A stretch of 64,000 bases of DNA, taken from NCBI GenBank assembly GCA_017654935.2, contig CM065712.1:27278154-27342153 (forward strand), read 5' to 3'. This document shows positions 22,681 through 32,974 of the stretch, piece by piece. Source of the DNA: Phymorhynchus buccinoides (taxonomy: Eukaryota > Mollusca > Gastropoda > Neogastropoda > Raphitomidae). Numbering within the stretch: position 1 is the first letter of the stretch; each line of letters opens with the position of its first letter. Below the pieces are notes generated by a model, which did no database searches, was not told the origin of the DNA, and saw only the letters and a list, made by a program, of their open reading frames with translations. Made by a program: the position numbers and the translations under genes.

Positions 22681-24009
22681 CTTCTGTTAAGTACAAATGT
22701 GGAAAATATGGCTTAAAACCCAATTTGTAGAGCCCTACAACTTTCAAGGCCTACCGATCTCCCGGACCGTGACCGTGACCGGTATGCCACCATCAGAACG
22801 GGCATAAGCCAAAGTACCTACATGCCAAATTTGAAGACTAACACCAACGGTGTGCGAGTTATGGCCCCTTAAAGATTTTCGGTTTTCAAGGTCAAACTTC
22901 AAGGTCAAGGTCAGCACTGTGTTGATTAATGAAAGGAAGCTTCCTTTTCAAGCTGTCTACCCCTCTGCCAATTTTAATCAAAATCCAAACAGTAGTTTTT
23001 AAGATAATCGATACACAGACAGACAGACCGATCGCAATACCTCGGCCTCTGGCCGGGTAACAACATGTGGCAAAAACAACTTTTTCACATGCCCAGGGTC
23101 AGAGATAAGATCAGTATGAACAGTACCCAGTAGTAGGCTTATGCCTGCATACTAAGGCATGGCTGGAGACTGCAGCTTCACTAACATAAAATATATATGT
23201 CTATAACAGGTATTTTAGGTCTTTGTACTTCAAGACCAAGCCCTTCATGTGGCGGTGGTGTTCTCGACCAAGTTGTGCCCACCCCTTTTTTTAAATTTTT
23301 ATTACCTTTTCTATTTTTCTGCCTACCATGTCTTTTACTATATTTTTTCCCCCCCATAAAGTCTCCCAACAAAATCTGCAGTTTTCCAGTTCATCTGATT
23401 TTTGTCTCCACGGATCTTTAATCTGTTCTTTTATCTTTCCTTACAAATCTATTTTTGAATGTTCCTTTTTCTCTCTGATCTATTTTGCCAAGGCATTTTT
23501 TATGTCTTTTTTCTTACTAGTATGTGTTTAACGTTTGTTACCCTTTTTAGTTCCTGAAGCTTCCGGAAGAATTGTTTTTGTTTCATCTGTCCGTCCGTTC
23601 ATGCGTGCGTCCGGACTACTTTTCTTCCAAAACCGCTGTGACATAATCGCTTCAAATTTTGTGTGGTGATGTGTCACCAAGAGAGGAAGGCATCCGCGCA
23701 TAAATAATCGCAATCGTGACATTGACCTTGGCGTATGACCTTGAAAACGTAAAATCTGTAAAAAGGCCATAACTTCTACACCGTTGGACTTCAAATGTGG
23801 CATAATAAATGCATTGATGTATGGCAAATTTGATGATGGTAAAGCAATCAAGGTCAATGTCAATGAATTATTGCTTCAGATTGTGTGTCGTGGCGTATGA
23901 CATAGATAATAAGACATTTTTTTCCTCGTTCGCTCAGTTTTCTGTCATTTATGAGTGTAGATGCTTCATGCTGCCGTTATGCGCCTAACTAAGAAATAGG
24001 CCCAGCATG
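22681..24009. other. Interspersed repeats with 'GACCTTGA' motifs; no gene
   Basis: Two blocks (22,760-23,060 and 23,560-23,880) carry AAGGTCAA/GACCTTGA motifs and phrases such as AAAAGGCCATAACTTC, which look like dispersed mollusc-type repeats. The block GCTCAGTTTTCTGTCATTTATG...CGCCTAACTAAGAAATAGGC at 23,933-24,010 recurs at 51,777-51,870. Confidence 0.5.
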
Positions 24010-24240
24010 TCCTACTTCGGCTGAAGAAAATCTTTGTAAGAATTTATAGAAAAAGGCAGGAGAATGGACCAGTGAGGCAGAAAGATAGCAGATGACAGTA
24101 AGTAAAGCGGAAAAGGCAGAGTCAAAAGAGAGTGACAAATTAGAGGAAGTTACAAGCACAGAACTTCCAGACAAAAGGTGGGAGGAACTATTTGGTATGA
24201 AAGATAGTCCCTGGATCCCCATGGGCAAGTGCAAAAGATA
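24010..24240 (-). mobile_element. SINE-like repeat family A, minus-strand partial copy
   Basis: The reverse complement matches family A (see 31,147-31,466): AGAAAAAGGCAGGAGAATGG, GAGAGTGACAAATTAGAGG and GAACTTCCAGACAAAAGG, ending GATCCCCATGGG. Confidence 0.85.
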
Positions 24241-24452
24241 CATTGACAATAATTATATTTGAATCCATAATCAAAAATAATTAGAACACGAATACACAAG
24301 TGCGCCTTATAGTCAGAAAAATACAGTAGCAAACACGAATACACAGGTCTCAAATAAAACAGAGACAGAGATAAATTTATAAACAACGGAAATCGACCTA
24401 ACTCACCATAACTTGATAAGTCGCAACATTTAGAGTTCTTAGATTAGGGTTG

Positions 24453-25003
24453 AAAGGTGGACCCTGACGGATGAGTTTTTTTTTAAAGAAACATTAAAAA
24501 TCAACAGGAAACACAGCCTTTTCAAGGATCGGAACACTCACTTTGCTCTGGTTTCCTATAAAATCAAACCGTCAAAACGTCGTCGATTCCTCCTTGGCGG
24601 AGATAGAAGTCATTTTGGATGGGGTGGGTGGAGGCCACTCATTGTGGTTGAATCATTTTCTTTCTTTGTAGTGCAGTAAAATAAAATGTTGGAGCTATTT
24701 CCTTTGTTGTGAGCGAAACTCCTTTAGGTAAACTGCATAAAATTAAAAAAAAAAGGCTTGTACTGCAAAAATTTTGTGTATAAACGATTCACGAATGTCT
24801 AAACTAATGCAGCCATTAGAAAAGGGAAGGCACATGCCTTTCTCTTTCACTGAAAGGATTTGACTTCAGCACCTCTGCCAAGAAGGAATCAACCTACTTT
24901 GACAATTTGATTGTTCTAGGAAACCAGAGCAAAGTGAGTGTTGCGATCTCTGCCCAAACTACTAAAGGGTGTTTTCCTGGTGATCTCCAAGTGTTTCTAA
25001 GAA
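24453..25003. mobile_element. Foldback MITE, GGACCCTGACGGATGAG family, copy A
   Basis: The left end GTGGACCCTGACGGATGAG and following blocks (GGATCGGAACACTCACTTTG, TCCTCCTTGGCGGAG) match the ends of 63,139-63,938. The inverted right arm (AAACCAGAGCAAAGTGAGTG) ends at about 25,003, short of the last 30 bp of the terminal repeat. The copy is therefore slightly truncated and is shorter than copy B. Confidence 0.9.
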
Positions 25004-25112
25004 TATTTTAAAGCAAATAAGTACTTTTTCAATAACGTTTAGGAGAGAGAGAGAGAGAGAGAGAGTCTCTTTTATGTGTAAAACTTTTTAGTGTTTTGAA
25101 AGGCAAACCCCC

Positions 25113-25452
25113 GTGGGGATACCGGGGGGGGGGGGGGGTCTTTCACTACAAGTAGTTCCCCCACCTTCTGGAAGTTCTGTGCTTGAAACGTCCTTTAATC
25201 TGCCACTCTCTTAGACTGCCTTATCCCTTTGCTTTCTGTCATCTGCTAATCTTTTCTGGCTTATTGGTCCATCATTCTCCTGCCTTTAAAAAAAAAAGTC
25301 TTCCAAATATTTTTTTCTCTTTTTGAGCTCCTCCAAAATCAGAATGTGTCGGCTGGATGCAGCGGGGAGACCAGTGAAAAACCGGACACATATGTACCTT
25401 ACGCATTATGGCCATATGGCCTGTTAACGCAGAAGAAGAAGAAGAAGAAGGC
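25113..25452 (+). mobile_element. SINE-like repeat family A, plus-strand copy with (GAA)n tail
   Basis: Starts GTGGGGATACCGGGGGG, contains TCTGGAAGTTCTGTGCTTG, CTGCCTTATCCCTTTGC and TCAGAATGTGTCGGCTGGAT, and ends GGCCATATGGCCTG..AACGCAGAAGAAGAAG. The tail of GAA triplets and the dispersed, same-length copies indicate a retroposed short element. No A or B box is evident at the head. Confidence 0.88.
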
Positions 25453-26000
25453 AATAACCCTTTCACTCAAATCAAACAATATACAACATTAATTTTTTTC
25501 TTTCTTAAAGTAGGCCTAACATGTTGGCCAGGGAGCAAACGATGGATGGAGAGGATGGAGGACAGGAGGCAAGTCATGGGCTGTCTGTGCTGCTGTGGAG
25601 TCTTCTCTTCCTAGTCTTCGTATCAGATCTCCTTTTCTGCATAAACACAAAAAAGTTGATCTACTGAATTCAAAGATACAATTGATCAGCATAATGTTGG
25701 CCAATATATCCAAGGAATGGACCAAAAAAAAATGTACTCCTCTGCATGGGTGCTTCTAGAAAACCTGCTATAACCTAGAACACCTGGGCCTCCCGGAAAG
25801 CCTAATTACCTGGTACAGGCAGGGAAGACAGATCATCCCTTGGGATCTTAAGGGGGCCACCGTGAACTTGACACAAGCCACACAGCCAACCTGGGCGTGA
25901 TACGTGGTGCTGGGTACATGGCACCCATCAGGTGTGTTTATAGACTTACCCTACAACTGAAGTGTGTGCGCCTCCTCCCTTCTAACCCGCCAAGACAAGC
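25453..26000. other. No gene recognised, up to the assembly gap
   Basis: Non-repetitive sequence with no gag-like or LTR-like signal. No match to the 3' LTR candidate at 38,223 was found here, so the 5' end of the LTR element must lie in the gap. Confidence 0.5.
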
Positions 26001-26500
26001 NNNNNNNNNNNNNNNNNNNNNNNNNNNNNNNNNNNNNNNNNNNNNNNNNNNNNNNNNNNNNNNNNNNNNNNNNNNNNNNNNNNNNNNNNNNNNNNNNNNN
26101 NNNNNNNNNNNNNNNNNNNNNNNNNNNNNNNNNNNNNNNNNNNNNNNNNNNNNNNNNNNNNNNNNNNNNNNNNNNNNNNNNNNNNNNNNNNNNNNNNNNN
26201 NNNNNNNNNNNNNNNNNNNNNNNNNNNNNNNNNNNNNNNNNNNNNNNNNNNNNNNNNNNNNNNNNNNNNNNNNNNNNNNNNNNNNNNNNNNNNNNNNNNN
26301 NNNNNNNNNNNNNNNNNNNNNNNNNNNNNNNNNNNNNNNNNNNNNNNNNNNNNNNNNNNNNNNNNNNNNNNNNNNNNNNNNNNNNNNNNNNNNNNNNNNN
26401 NNNNNNNNNNNNNNNNNNNNNNNNNNNNNNNNNNNNNNNNNNNNNNNNNNNNNNNNNNNNNNNNNNNNNNNNNNNNNNNNNNNNNNNNNNNNNNNNNNNN
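26001..26500. other. Assembly gap, 500 N
   Basis: Exactly 500 Ns, a typical placeholder length, so the true size is unknown. The sequence directly after it opens inside a zinc knuckle of a retroelement, so the missing part should include gag and the 5' LTR. Confidence 0.99.
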
Positions 26501-29500
26501 GGCCATTACCGAAGAGAATGTCCAACCTGGCTTAAGAAAGGTGCCAGTGGGACTGGTGATCATGCAGGTTTTTCCAGCGCAGGTACCAGGTTTGGTACTG
26601 TTTCTTTTTCTGTGCAGGATTCGGTTGATTCTGAGGTTTTATGTTCTTCAGTCTCTCCAGGAAACGCATTGCCTATGTCCACAGGTTGTGTGAATGGTTT
26701 TCAGGTTTCAGTGCTCCGGGATTCGGGCGCTACAACAGCTGGTGTACGAAAGTCGCTTGTTCGTCCAGACCAATTTGTAGGTAGGACACAAGAAGTCATT
26801 TCCTTTGGTGGAAATAAGGAGGTTTTTCCTTTGGCGTATGTTGATGTTCAGACTGGTTTTTTTCCAGGTTCATTGATGTGTTGTGTGATTGATGACCCAG
26901 TCGCAGATCTCATTCTGGGTAATGTTGATGGGGTTGACCCTATTCCAGGCTTGATTATGTCTGATGTTTCTCCTGTAGCTGCTGCTGTGTTGACCCGAGG
27001 TCAAGAAAAAAGAGATGAAAAAAACAAAGACAGATTGACAGTACCTATTTCAGATTTGAAATTGTCGACTGATGAACTTATTTCTTTGCAGAGTTCAGAT
27101 CCGAAGCTGCAGAAATATCATGACATGGCTTCATCAGGGGAGACATTTTCTTCTGCTGATTGTTCGTACTCATTTCATGAACAACAAGGAGTGTTGTACC
27201 GTGTTTTTTGTAAAAACGATGTTGAGGTTACACAGGTGGTTGTTCCTGAGGATGTAAAGAACAAAGTTCTTTTCACGGCACATGACGGACTTCTGGCAGG
27301 GCATTGTGGAGTCCGAAAGACACTTGGACGTGTACAGAATCGTTTCTGGTGGCCGGGTATTTCCCGAGATGTTCGTCTGTACTGTCGTTCATGTGCTGTG
27401 TGTCAGAAGTGTTGTGCGAAAGGACGTGTGCCTGATGTACCTTTGTCTAAAATGCCCCGCATTGAACAACCGTTTCAGAGAGTTGCGGTGGACATTGTTG
27501 GTCCGTTTTCTCCTCTTTCTGAGGACAAACACAGGTACGTTTTGACATTAGTGGATGTGGCGACAAGATATCCGGAAGCTGTGCCGCTAAAGTCCATTGA
27601 CTCTGTGTCGGTGGCAGAAGCCCTCTTTTGTATATTTTGTCGTTTGGGATTTCCTTGTGAATTGTTGTCTGACAATGGGTCACAGTTCACCTCACACATG
27701 TTTCAGGAATTCCTCACGCTTTTGTCCATAAAAGGCGTACACTCGTCACCCTACCATGCACAGTCTAATGGGGTGGTGGAGAGATTTCATGGCACTATTA
27801 AACCCATGTTGCGCAAGCTGATGCAGAACAACCCTAAACAGTGGCATCGTTTGATACCAGCTTTGTTGTTTGCATGTCGTGAAATGCCAAATGCTTCCAC
27901 AGGTTTTTCGCCGTTCGAGCTGATGTTTGGCAGGAGAGCCCGTGGTCCTGTTGATTTTCTCGCGGATGCATGGACTGGAAGTGAGAATGCGGATGAGGCA
28001 AAGCATGTTTGCGACTATGTATGTGATTTAAAAACCAACATAGCCGACATGTGTAAACTGGCTCAAGATTCTGCTGAGGACTCAGCAGCTGTACAAAAGA
28101 AGTACCGTGATCGAAAGACTCGACCCCGTTCTTTCCAGGTTGGAGAGGAGGTGTTGGTGTTCTTGCCGACCACGAAGAATAAACTTCTATTGACGTGGAA
28201 AGGTCCATACAAAATAGTCGAGATTTTGGACTTTGACTACATTGTGGAAATCGCTGGCAAGAAAAAGATTTTTCATCCTAACATGCTTAAATCTTACTAT
28301 CGTCGTGCTGTTGCCAGTACTGTTGTTGTGAATGGAGATGTCATTCCATTTGACTGCATTCTGTCTAACCAGTTTGATTTTCAGGATTTTGTTGAGTCTG
28401 ACAGGAAAGCTCCAGTCTCTGTTCCGAGACCCATGTGTTCAGCGAATGCTTCCATAGCAGTCGTTGAATCTGTCATTCCTGAGGATTGTGTGGTGCTTCC
28501 TACAATGGACAGTGCGTCATCAGAGACGTACAAAGATGTAGTGTATTCTCATTCTTTGTCTTCTTCACAGAAAATAGAGATATCTGATGTCTTTTCTAGG
28601 TTTGTACCGATTTTGACCTCTAACCCTGGTTGTTGTACATTACCCATTGAACATCAGATACCATTGACATCTGAAACTCCTGTTTTTCGAAAACAGTACC
28701 CATTGCCGTTTTCTTCGCAGGGAACCATCAAGGAGGAGGTGTGTTCAATGTTGAATATGAAAGTCATTGAGCCGTCACAGTCTCCATATTCTGCTCCAGT
28801 GGTCCTGGTTAAGAAACCAGATGGTTCCACCCGTTTCTGTTGTGATTATCGTGAGCTTAACAAGGTTACTTGTGCAGACGCGGAGCCCATTCCTGATACA
28901 GATGATTTATTCATCAGATTGTCCAGGTCGAATTATTTCACCAAGATTGATTTGACAAAAGGATACTGGCAGATTCCAGTCTACGACGCGGACCGTCACA
29001 AAACCGCATTTCAGACTCCGCTGGGTCTCTTTCAGTGGGTCCGGATTCCGTTTGGACTCGTCACAGCTCCGGCAACATTTGCGCGGATGATGAGAGCGTT
29101 GCAGTTGGGACAGCATGCTGTGTCATTCTTTGATGACATCATGATTCATTCTTTTGGATGGCAGGATCATCTTCGTGATGTGTTGACCAAGTTACAATGT
29201 GCAGGTTTGACGGCCAGACCAACAAAGATTTTTGCCGGTTTTCGGGAACTTGTGTTCCTAGGACATAAAGTTGGAAGTGGAGTGTTGCGTCCTGAGGAGA
29301 AGAAGATTCATAAAATCTTGCACATTCCCACTCCTTCAACTAAAAGACAAGTTAGAGCATTGTTGGGTTTGGTTGGATATTACAGACGTTATATCCGTGA
29401 TTTTGCCACACTTACTGCACCTATCACCGACTTGTTGTCAGGAGCGAGTAAGAGGAAGTTTGTGTGGTCTGCTTTGTGTCAGACTGCCCTGGACGAACTT

Positions 29501-29535
29501 CAGCGTCAGTTGTCCAGTAGTCCAATACTACTGAT
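26501..29535 (+). mobile_element. pol: Gmr1-like Ty3/gypsy pol: protease, integrase, reverse transcriptase
   Basis: One continuous frame. It opens in the end of a CCHC knuckle (GHYRREC, 26,501), then shows an aspartic protease site DSGA (26,720), the integrase HHCC zinc finger (27,273-27,415), and the integrase core with its acidic triad in VAVDIVGPF (27,484), LLSDNGSQF (27,664) and NGVVERFHG (27,766). The GPY/F module (WKGPYKIVE, 28,196) follows. The reverse transcriptase comes after integrase, with VVLVKKPDGSTRFCCDYREL (28,798), DLTKGYWQIPV and FFDD (29,126-29,137). This integrase-before-RT order is that of Gmr1-like elements and of Ty1/copia, whereas usual Ty3/gypsy elements have integrase last. 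RT replaces the usual Y-x-D-D with F-F-D-D. No stop or frameshift is seen. The frame is cut at 29,535 by the DNA transposon, and RNase H resumes at 37,243. Confidence 0.95.
29527..29535. repeat. 9-bp target-site duplication, left copy (right at 37,234-37,242)
   Basis: ACTACTGAT flanks the DNA transposon on both sides. The duplicated bases belong to the pol coding sequence just before RNase H. Confidence 0.93.
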
Positions 29536-29829
29536 AGGGAGGCCCATAGCACGATGTGCACAGAACGCGTCAAGAGGCGTTTTTGCCATGACTTTATTTC
29601 AACTTAGACTCGGCTTTCACTTACAATAATAATCATAGCAAATATTCATGTTCCAAATATCCCCTCTGCGAAATTTGAAAGCTATCCGAACTGTGGGGAC
29701 AAAATGCCAGCCTACGAAATCGCCTTCTCGTGCAATCCGCTGTTTACGGACTTAACGCCATTTTGCTCGGCCTCCAAATGTCGCAGTGACGTCGCGTCAA
29801 TAGCCGCCAAGCGTTTTTCAGTACCTTTT

Positions 29830-29998
29830 TTTGATTCGCTTGCGCTCGGGAAATCCTTCGAATTCAACCAATCAGAAACCATCTTTTGAGAGAAGAAGGG
29901 TCAATGTTTACATCACGTGTGTTCTCTGCCAACGTTCTTTTCTGCAATCGCGCTCGACGACTTCTGAAGTTTTCATCGAGTTGGAAAACCAAGAACGG
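29830..29998 (+). promoter_or_regulatory. Promoter and 5' exon of the transposon gene
   Basis: A CCAAT box (TTCAACCAATCAGAAACC, about 29,862) is followed by a purine-rich leader and a consensus splice donor AACG|GTAAGC at 29,998. An ATG at 29,886 or 29,904 opens a short basic peptide to the donor. Its phase does not join the exon-2 frame used by the downstream protein, so this exon is more likely 5' UTR. Confidence 0.5.
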
Positions 29999-30822
29999 TA
30001 AGCATATTTTAGCGGAGAATGGGTCAGATTTTAAGTTAAGAATGTTATCTTTCCACACCACTAGCTAAATGAGCGGTAAAAAGTGCTACATTAGAGGGCA
30101 AAGACGATTTGTAGCACCACTGTGTGATATTTTTCCGACTCCGACGGACATTTTTTGGCCAGAATTTGTGAGGCCCTGAACGGGTTCAATATTCACTAAT
30201 TATTAATCAAAATTTATCTTTTGCATTATTTATATATTTTTTTTTTTTTAGTGTTTTATCTTATTGCGAAATAAACATTTGGTGCAATTTAATACATTGG
30301 ATATTACATTTTGTGCAGATTTATTATTTTTCCGTATTTTGTAATCCCTTGCAGTACCTCACAAGGGACACAACTCTCATTACTTCAAACTTCATGGGGG
30401 GGGGGGGGGGATTTCGCGTTCTCAACCGAAGCCAAAATCGAACGTTTTACGTCTGAATTTTAAGACACTTTCGGCAAATAAATGCAAATTCGCTCCCACA
30501 CGTGGAGAGATAAGTTTCTATATATGTTTTATGTGGATTAGCAGATGCGCACTCGAAAAATGAAAGCAACAAACAGTTGACAAAAGTAAAACGAGTTGAT
30601 TGAAAGAGTGTTTGGGTGTGTCTCTGTCAGTCTGTGTGTACACACACTCACGCACACACACACACACGCACACGCACACGCACACACACATTTTAATGTT
30701 GTCAACACATCATTTACCCAAACCTATTAAACACAGAGGGATTAAGATACAAATGGTCAGGTCAGGTCAGGTAATAAAAACAAATATAGAAATAACAGAT
30801 GAGTCTTGTTTTCTCTCCTCAG

Positions 30823-30951
30823 ATTTATGGCATAATCAACATGTCTTCCATTGTGCATCAACTGAGGGCAAGGGAGATAGGACTTTTGTCAGTCCTGCAA
30901 ACCGGATTTGTTCAACTTCAAGCCACTGCCAGTGGCCGTGCTGTCAGAAAA
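30823..30951 (+). CDS. Transposon gene, first coding exon
   Basis: A strong acceptor (TTTTCTCTCCTCAG, ending 30,822) and donor (AAA|GTAAGT, after 30,951) bound the exon. The proposed start is the ATG at 30,841, which gives MSSIVHQLRAREIGLLSVLQ and a basic end, in phase 0 with the next exon. The neighbouring frame is also open across this exon and would link to the ATG in the 5' exon, but it does not fit the phase of the exon at 31,535. Confidence 0.6.
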
Positions 30952-31146
30952 GTAAGTACTGTCTGTCTGCCCCCCCCCCCCCCCCCCCCCCCCTCACAAT
31001 ACAATGACATCACAAACATCTGCATCTTGTAAGACAAGTGCAGGGAGGGGGGGGGGGGGGGTGCAAGTGATAAAGACAGCACTATTTTCTGTGAAGATTG
31101 TTGATTGACTTGCCAGTGTTGGACAATTATTATACATTTTTCTCTG

Positions 31147-31466
31147 TGGGGATACCAGGTGGTCTTTCGTAAAAACAGTTCCCCCACTATCTGGAAGTTC
31201 TGTGCTTCCAACTTCATCTAATTTGCACCATCTCTTTGACTCTGCCTTTTCCGTTTGCTTTCTATCATCTACTATCTTTCTGACTTATTGGCCCATTCTC
31301 CTGTCTTTTTTCAAAACAATCTTCCAAATAATGTGTCTCCCTTGAGCTCCTCCAAAATCAGAATGTGTCGGCTGTATGCAGCAGGGAGACCACTGAAAAC
31401 TGAAAACCAGACACATACGTAGCATACCCATTATGATCATATGGCCTGGGAACGCAGAAGAAGAAT
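31147..31466 (+). mobile_element. SINE-like repeat family A, inside the transposon intron
   Basis: Full-length member: GGGGATACCAGGTGG at the start, TCTGGAAGTTCTGTGCTTCC, CAGAATGTGTCGGCTGTAT, and the end TATGGCCTGGGAACGCAGAA with a GAA tail. It lies in the intron between 30,951 and 31,535. It therefore inserted after the transposon or travels with it. Confidence 0.9.
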
Positions 31467-31534
31467 TCTTCATTTCTAGTCATCAATAAATACACAGAGA
31501 AAAAAGGCTAATTTTTTATGTGTTCAAATTGCAG

Positions 31535-31684
31535 TACATTCAACTTCCACCGGTGGAACCTGACACAAAGTATTGTGAGCACCACTGCCCGGAGCCGAGC
31601 CCAGATGTTCTGGGCCTATTCCATGATGCCAGCAACCTAACTTATCCAGTGCCAAGTGGGATCAACTTGAGCGATAACCTGCAG
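31535..31684 (+). CDS. Transposon gene, second coding exon (Cys/His-containing)
   Basis: 150 bp, exactly 50 codons, between acceptor AAATTGCAG (ending 31,534) and donor CAG|GTTTGT. It encodes YIQLPPVEPDTKYCEHHC and a DVLGLFHDASNLTYPV stretch. The C-x2-H-C-type cluster could be part of a metal-binding site. It is phase 0 at both ends, matching the neighbouring exons. Confidence 0.7.
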
Positions 31685-32116
31685 GTTTGTAAATGTTAAT
31701 TTTGAAGTTAAAATAAAATCAGGTGAGATGTAGTGAAGGGGTATGAACATTTTGAAAAGAACATGCCAAGGTTAGTTTTATCAATCTAAATATGTTCTAT
31801 GGAAAAAAACATGACTTTTGTTTTATAATAGTTGGATTGTTGATGTTCTTTTTTTGTTTCATTGAATTTTTATTCCAGGGCACATGATAAAATAACAAAC
31901 AGACAAGACAGACAGAGATGGCAGATGGTCAGACAAATAGACGTATGCAAGCAGACACAACAAGACAAGTGAAGCAAAAATTTACATAAAAGAGAGATAG
32001 GGGAGGAGGGTGGGGGAGTGTAGACAGACAGACAGTCAAACAGACTGACAACACATAAGCAATAAAGAGAACATGGTCAACTATATGCCAGGTATGTTCT
32101 GTTGTTGTTTTTTCAG

Positions 32117-32974
32117 GTTATTTCTACCCGGACCTTCCTAGAACTGGCGTATACAGCTGAGAAAGAAACTGGTTGCCAGAACGACAGCAGCGGGCCCAGC
32201 AGCGCAACTGCTCTGCAGATCTGCTACATGTGGCTGCAGGCCTGCAATGCAGTGGACAGCAAAGAAAAATCTCAGCACTCTTTTGATCGCAAGTGCCGTC
32301 TGCTGCAAGACAAATTTTCAAAGCTGAAAAAAAACTACAACCGCAGATGTGATGCAAAGAAAGGGGAAGAGCTGGCCACCTTCCTGGATCAGCCAGTTAT
32401 CTGGCATCCTGACAACACTGTCAACAGACGTCCTCCAGCAACTTCTTCAACCACGGTAAAACAGTGCAAACCCGTCACAACATTCCTCCACAGTCCTTCT
32501 GTTGGGAAGCCTGATTCTTCTGCCTCCAGAACCTCAAAGGAACGCCCTAGTCCTGAAAAATTTGCACTAACCTGCCAGGTAGGAAAGCTGAAAAACATTC
32601 AACAGAAAACCAAAGAACGCTTAAAGGTGGCTGAAGAAAGGTTGCAAAAAGCTGTGGGTGCTGAGGGTGTGGATTTCATGGCACAGCTTGATGCTGCTGA
32701 AAATAAAAAATCTGAACTGTTGCAAAAAAACAAAGATTTGAGAAAAACTGTAAAAGCATGTGTCCCACGCAATGATCATGAAAAACTTCTGGGAGAGGTA
32801 AAAAAAGAACTGCAGGGCATGAAACAGACTTGTGTACACATTACGGAGGAAAACAACCATCTGCAAGAACATATTGTGCGTCTTGAAGAAAAGGCTAAGG
32901 ACAGCTTGCAGAAAAATAAAAATTTGAAGAGAAAAATCAACAGGCGGGGACAATGCTGCTGTTGCACTTACTGA
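32117..32974 (+). CDS. Transposon gene, third exon 5' part: basic domain and coiled coil
   Basis: After the acceptor (TTTTTTCAG, ending 32,116) the frame is open to 32,974. It encodes a helical basic segment ending KLKKNYNRRCDAKKGEELATFLDQPVIW (32,315-32,400; residues in short: KLKKNYNRR, then FLDQPVIW), which resembles the MADF/Myb-like DNA-binding starts of other transposon proteins. A Ser/Pro linker follows, then a long heptad-rich coiled coil (about 32,580-32,930) rich in Lys, Glu, Leu and Gln. Near 32,935-32,945 the coding sense moves to the next frame and this frame ends in a Cys-rich false tail. That is a one-base indel, either real inactivation or a sequencing error. Confidence 0.8.
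   Translation, partial: VISTRTFLELAYTAEKETGCQNDSSGPSSATALQICYMWLQACNAVDSKEKSQHSFDRKCRLLQDKFSKLKKNYNRRCDAKKGEELATFLDQPVIWHPDNTVNRRPPATSSTTVKQCKPVTTFLHSPSVGKPDSSASRTSKERPSPEKFALTCQVGKLKNIQQKTKERLKVAEERLQKAVGAEGVDFMAQLDAAENKKSELLQKNKDLRKTVKACVPRNDHEKLLGEVKKELQGMKQTCVHITEENNHLQEHIVRLEEKAKDSLQKNKNLKRKINRRGQCCCCTY

Noticed and set aside
27447..28208. Minus-strand genes opposite the integrase
   Set aside because: They are shadows of the strongly conserved plus-strand pol frame.
30823..30951. Alternative frame of this exon (LWHNQHVFHCASTEG...) as the coding frame
   Set aside because: It joins the 5' exon ATG but is out of phase with the 50-codon exon at 31,535, whereas the MSSIVHQ frame joins both later exons in phase 0.
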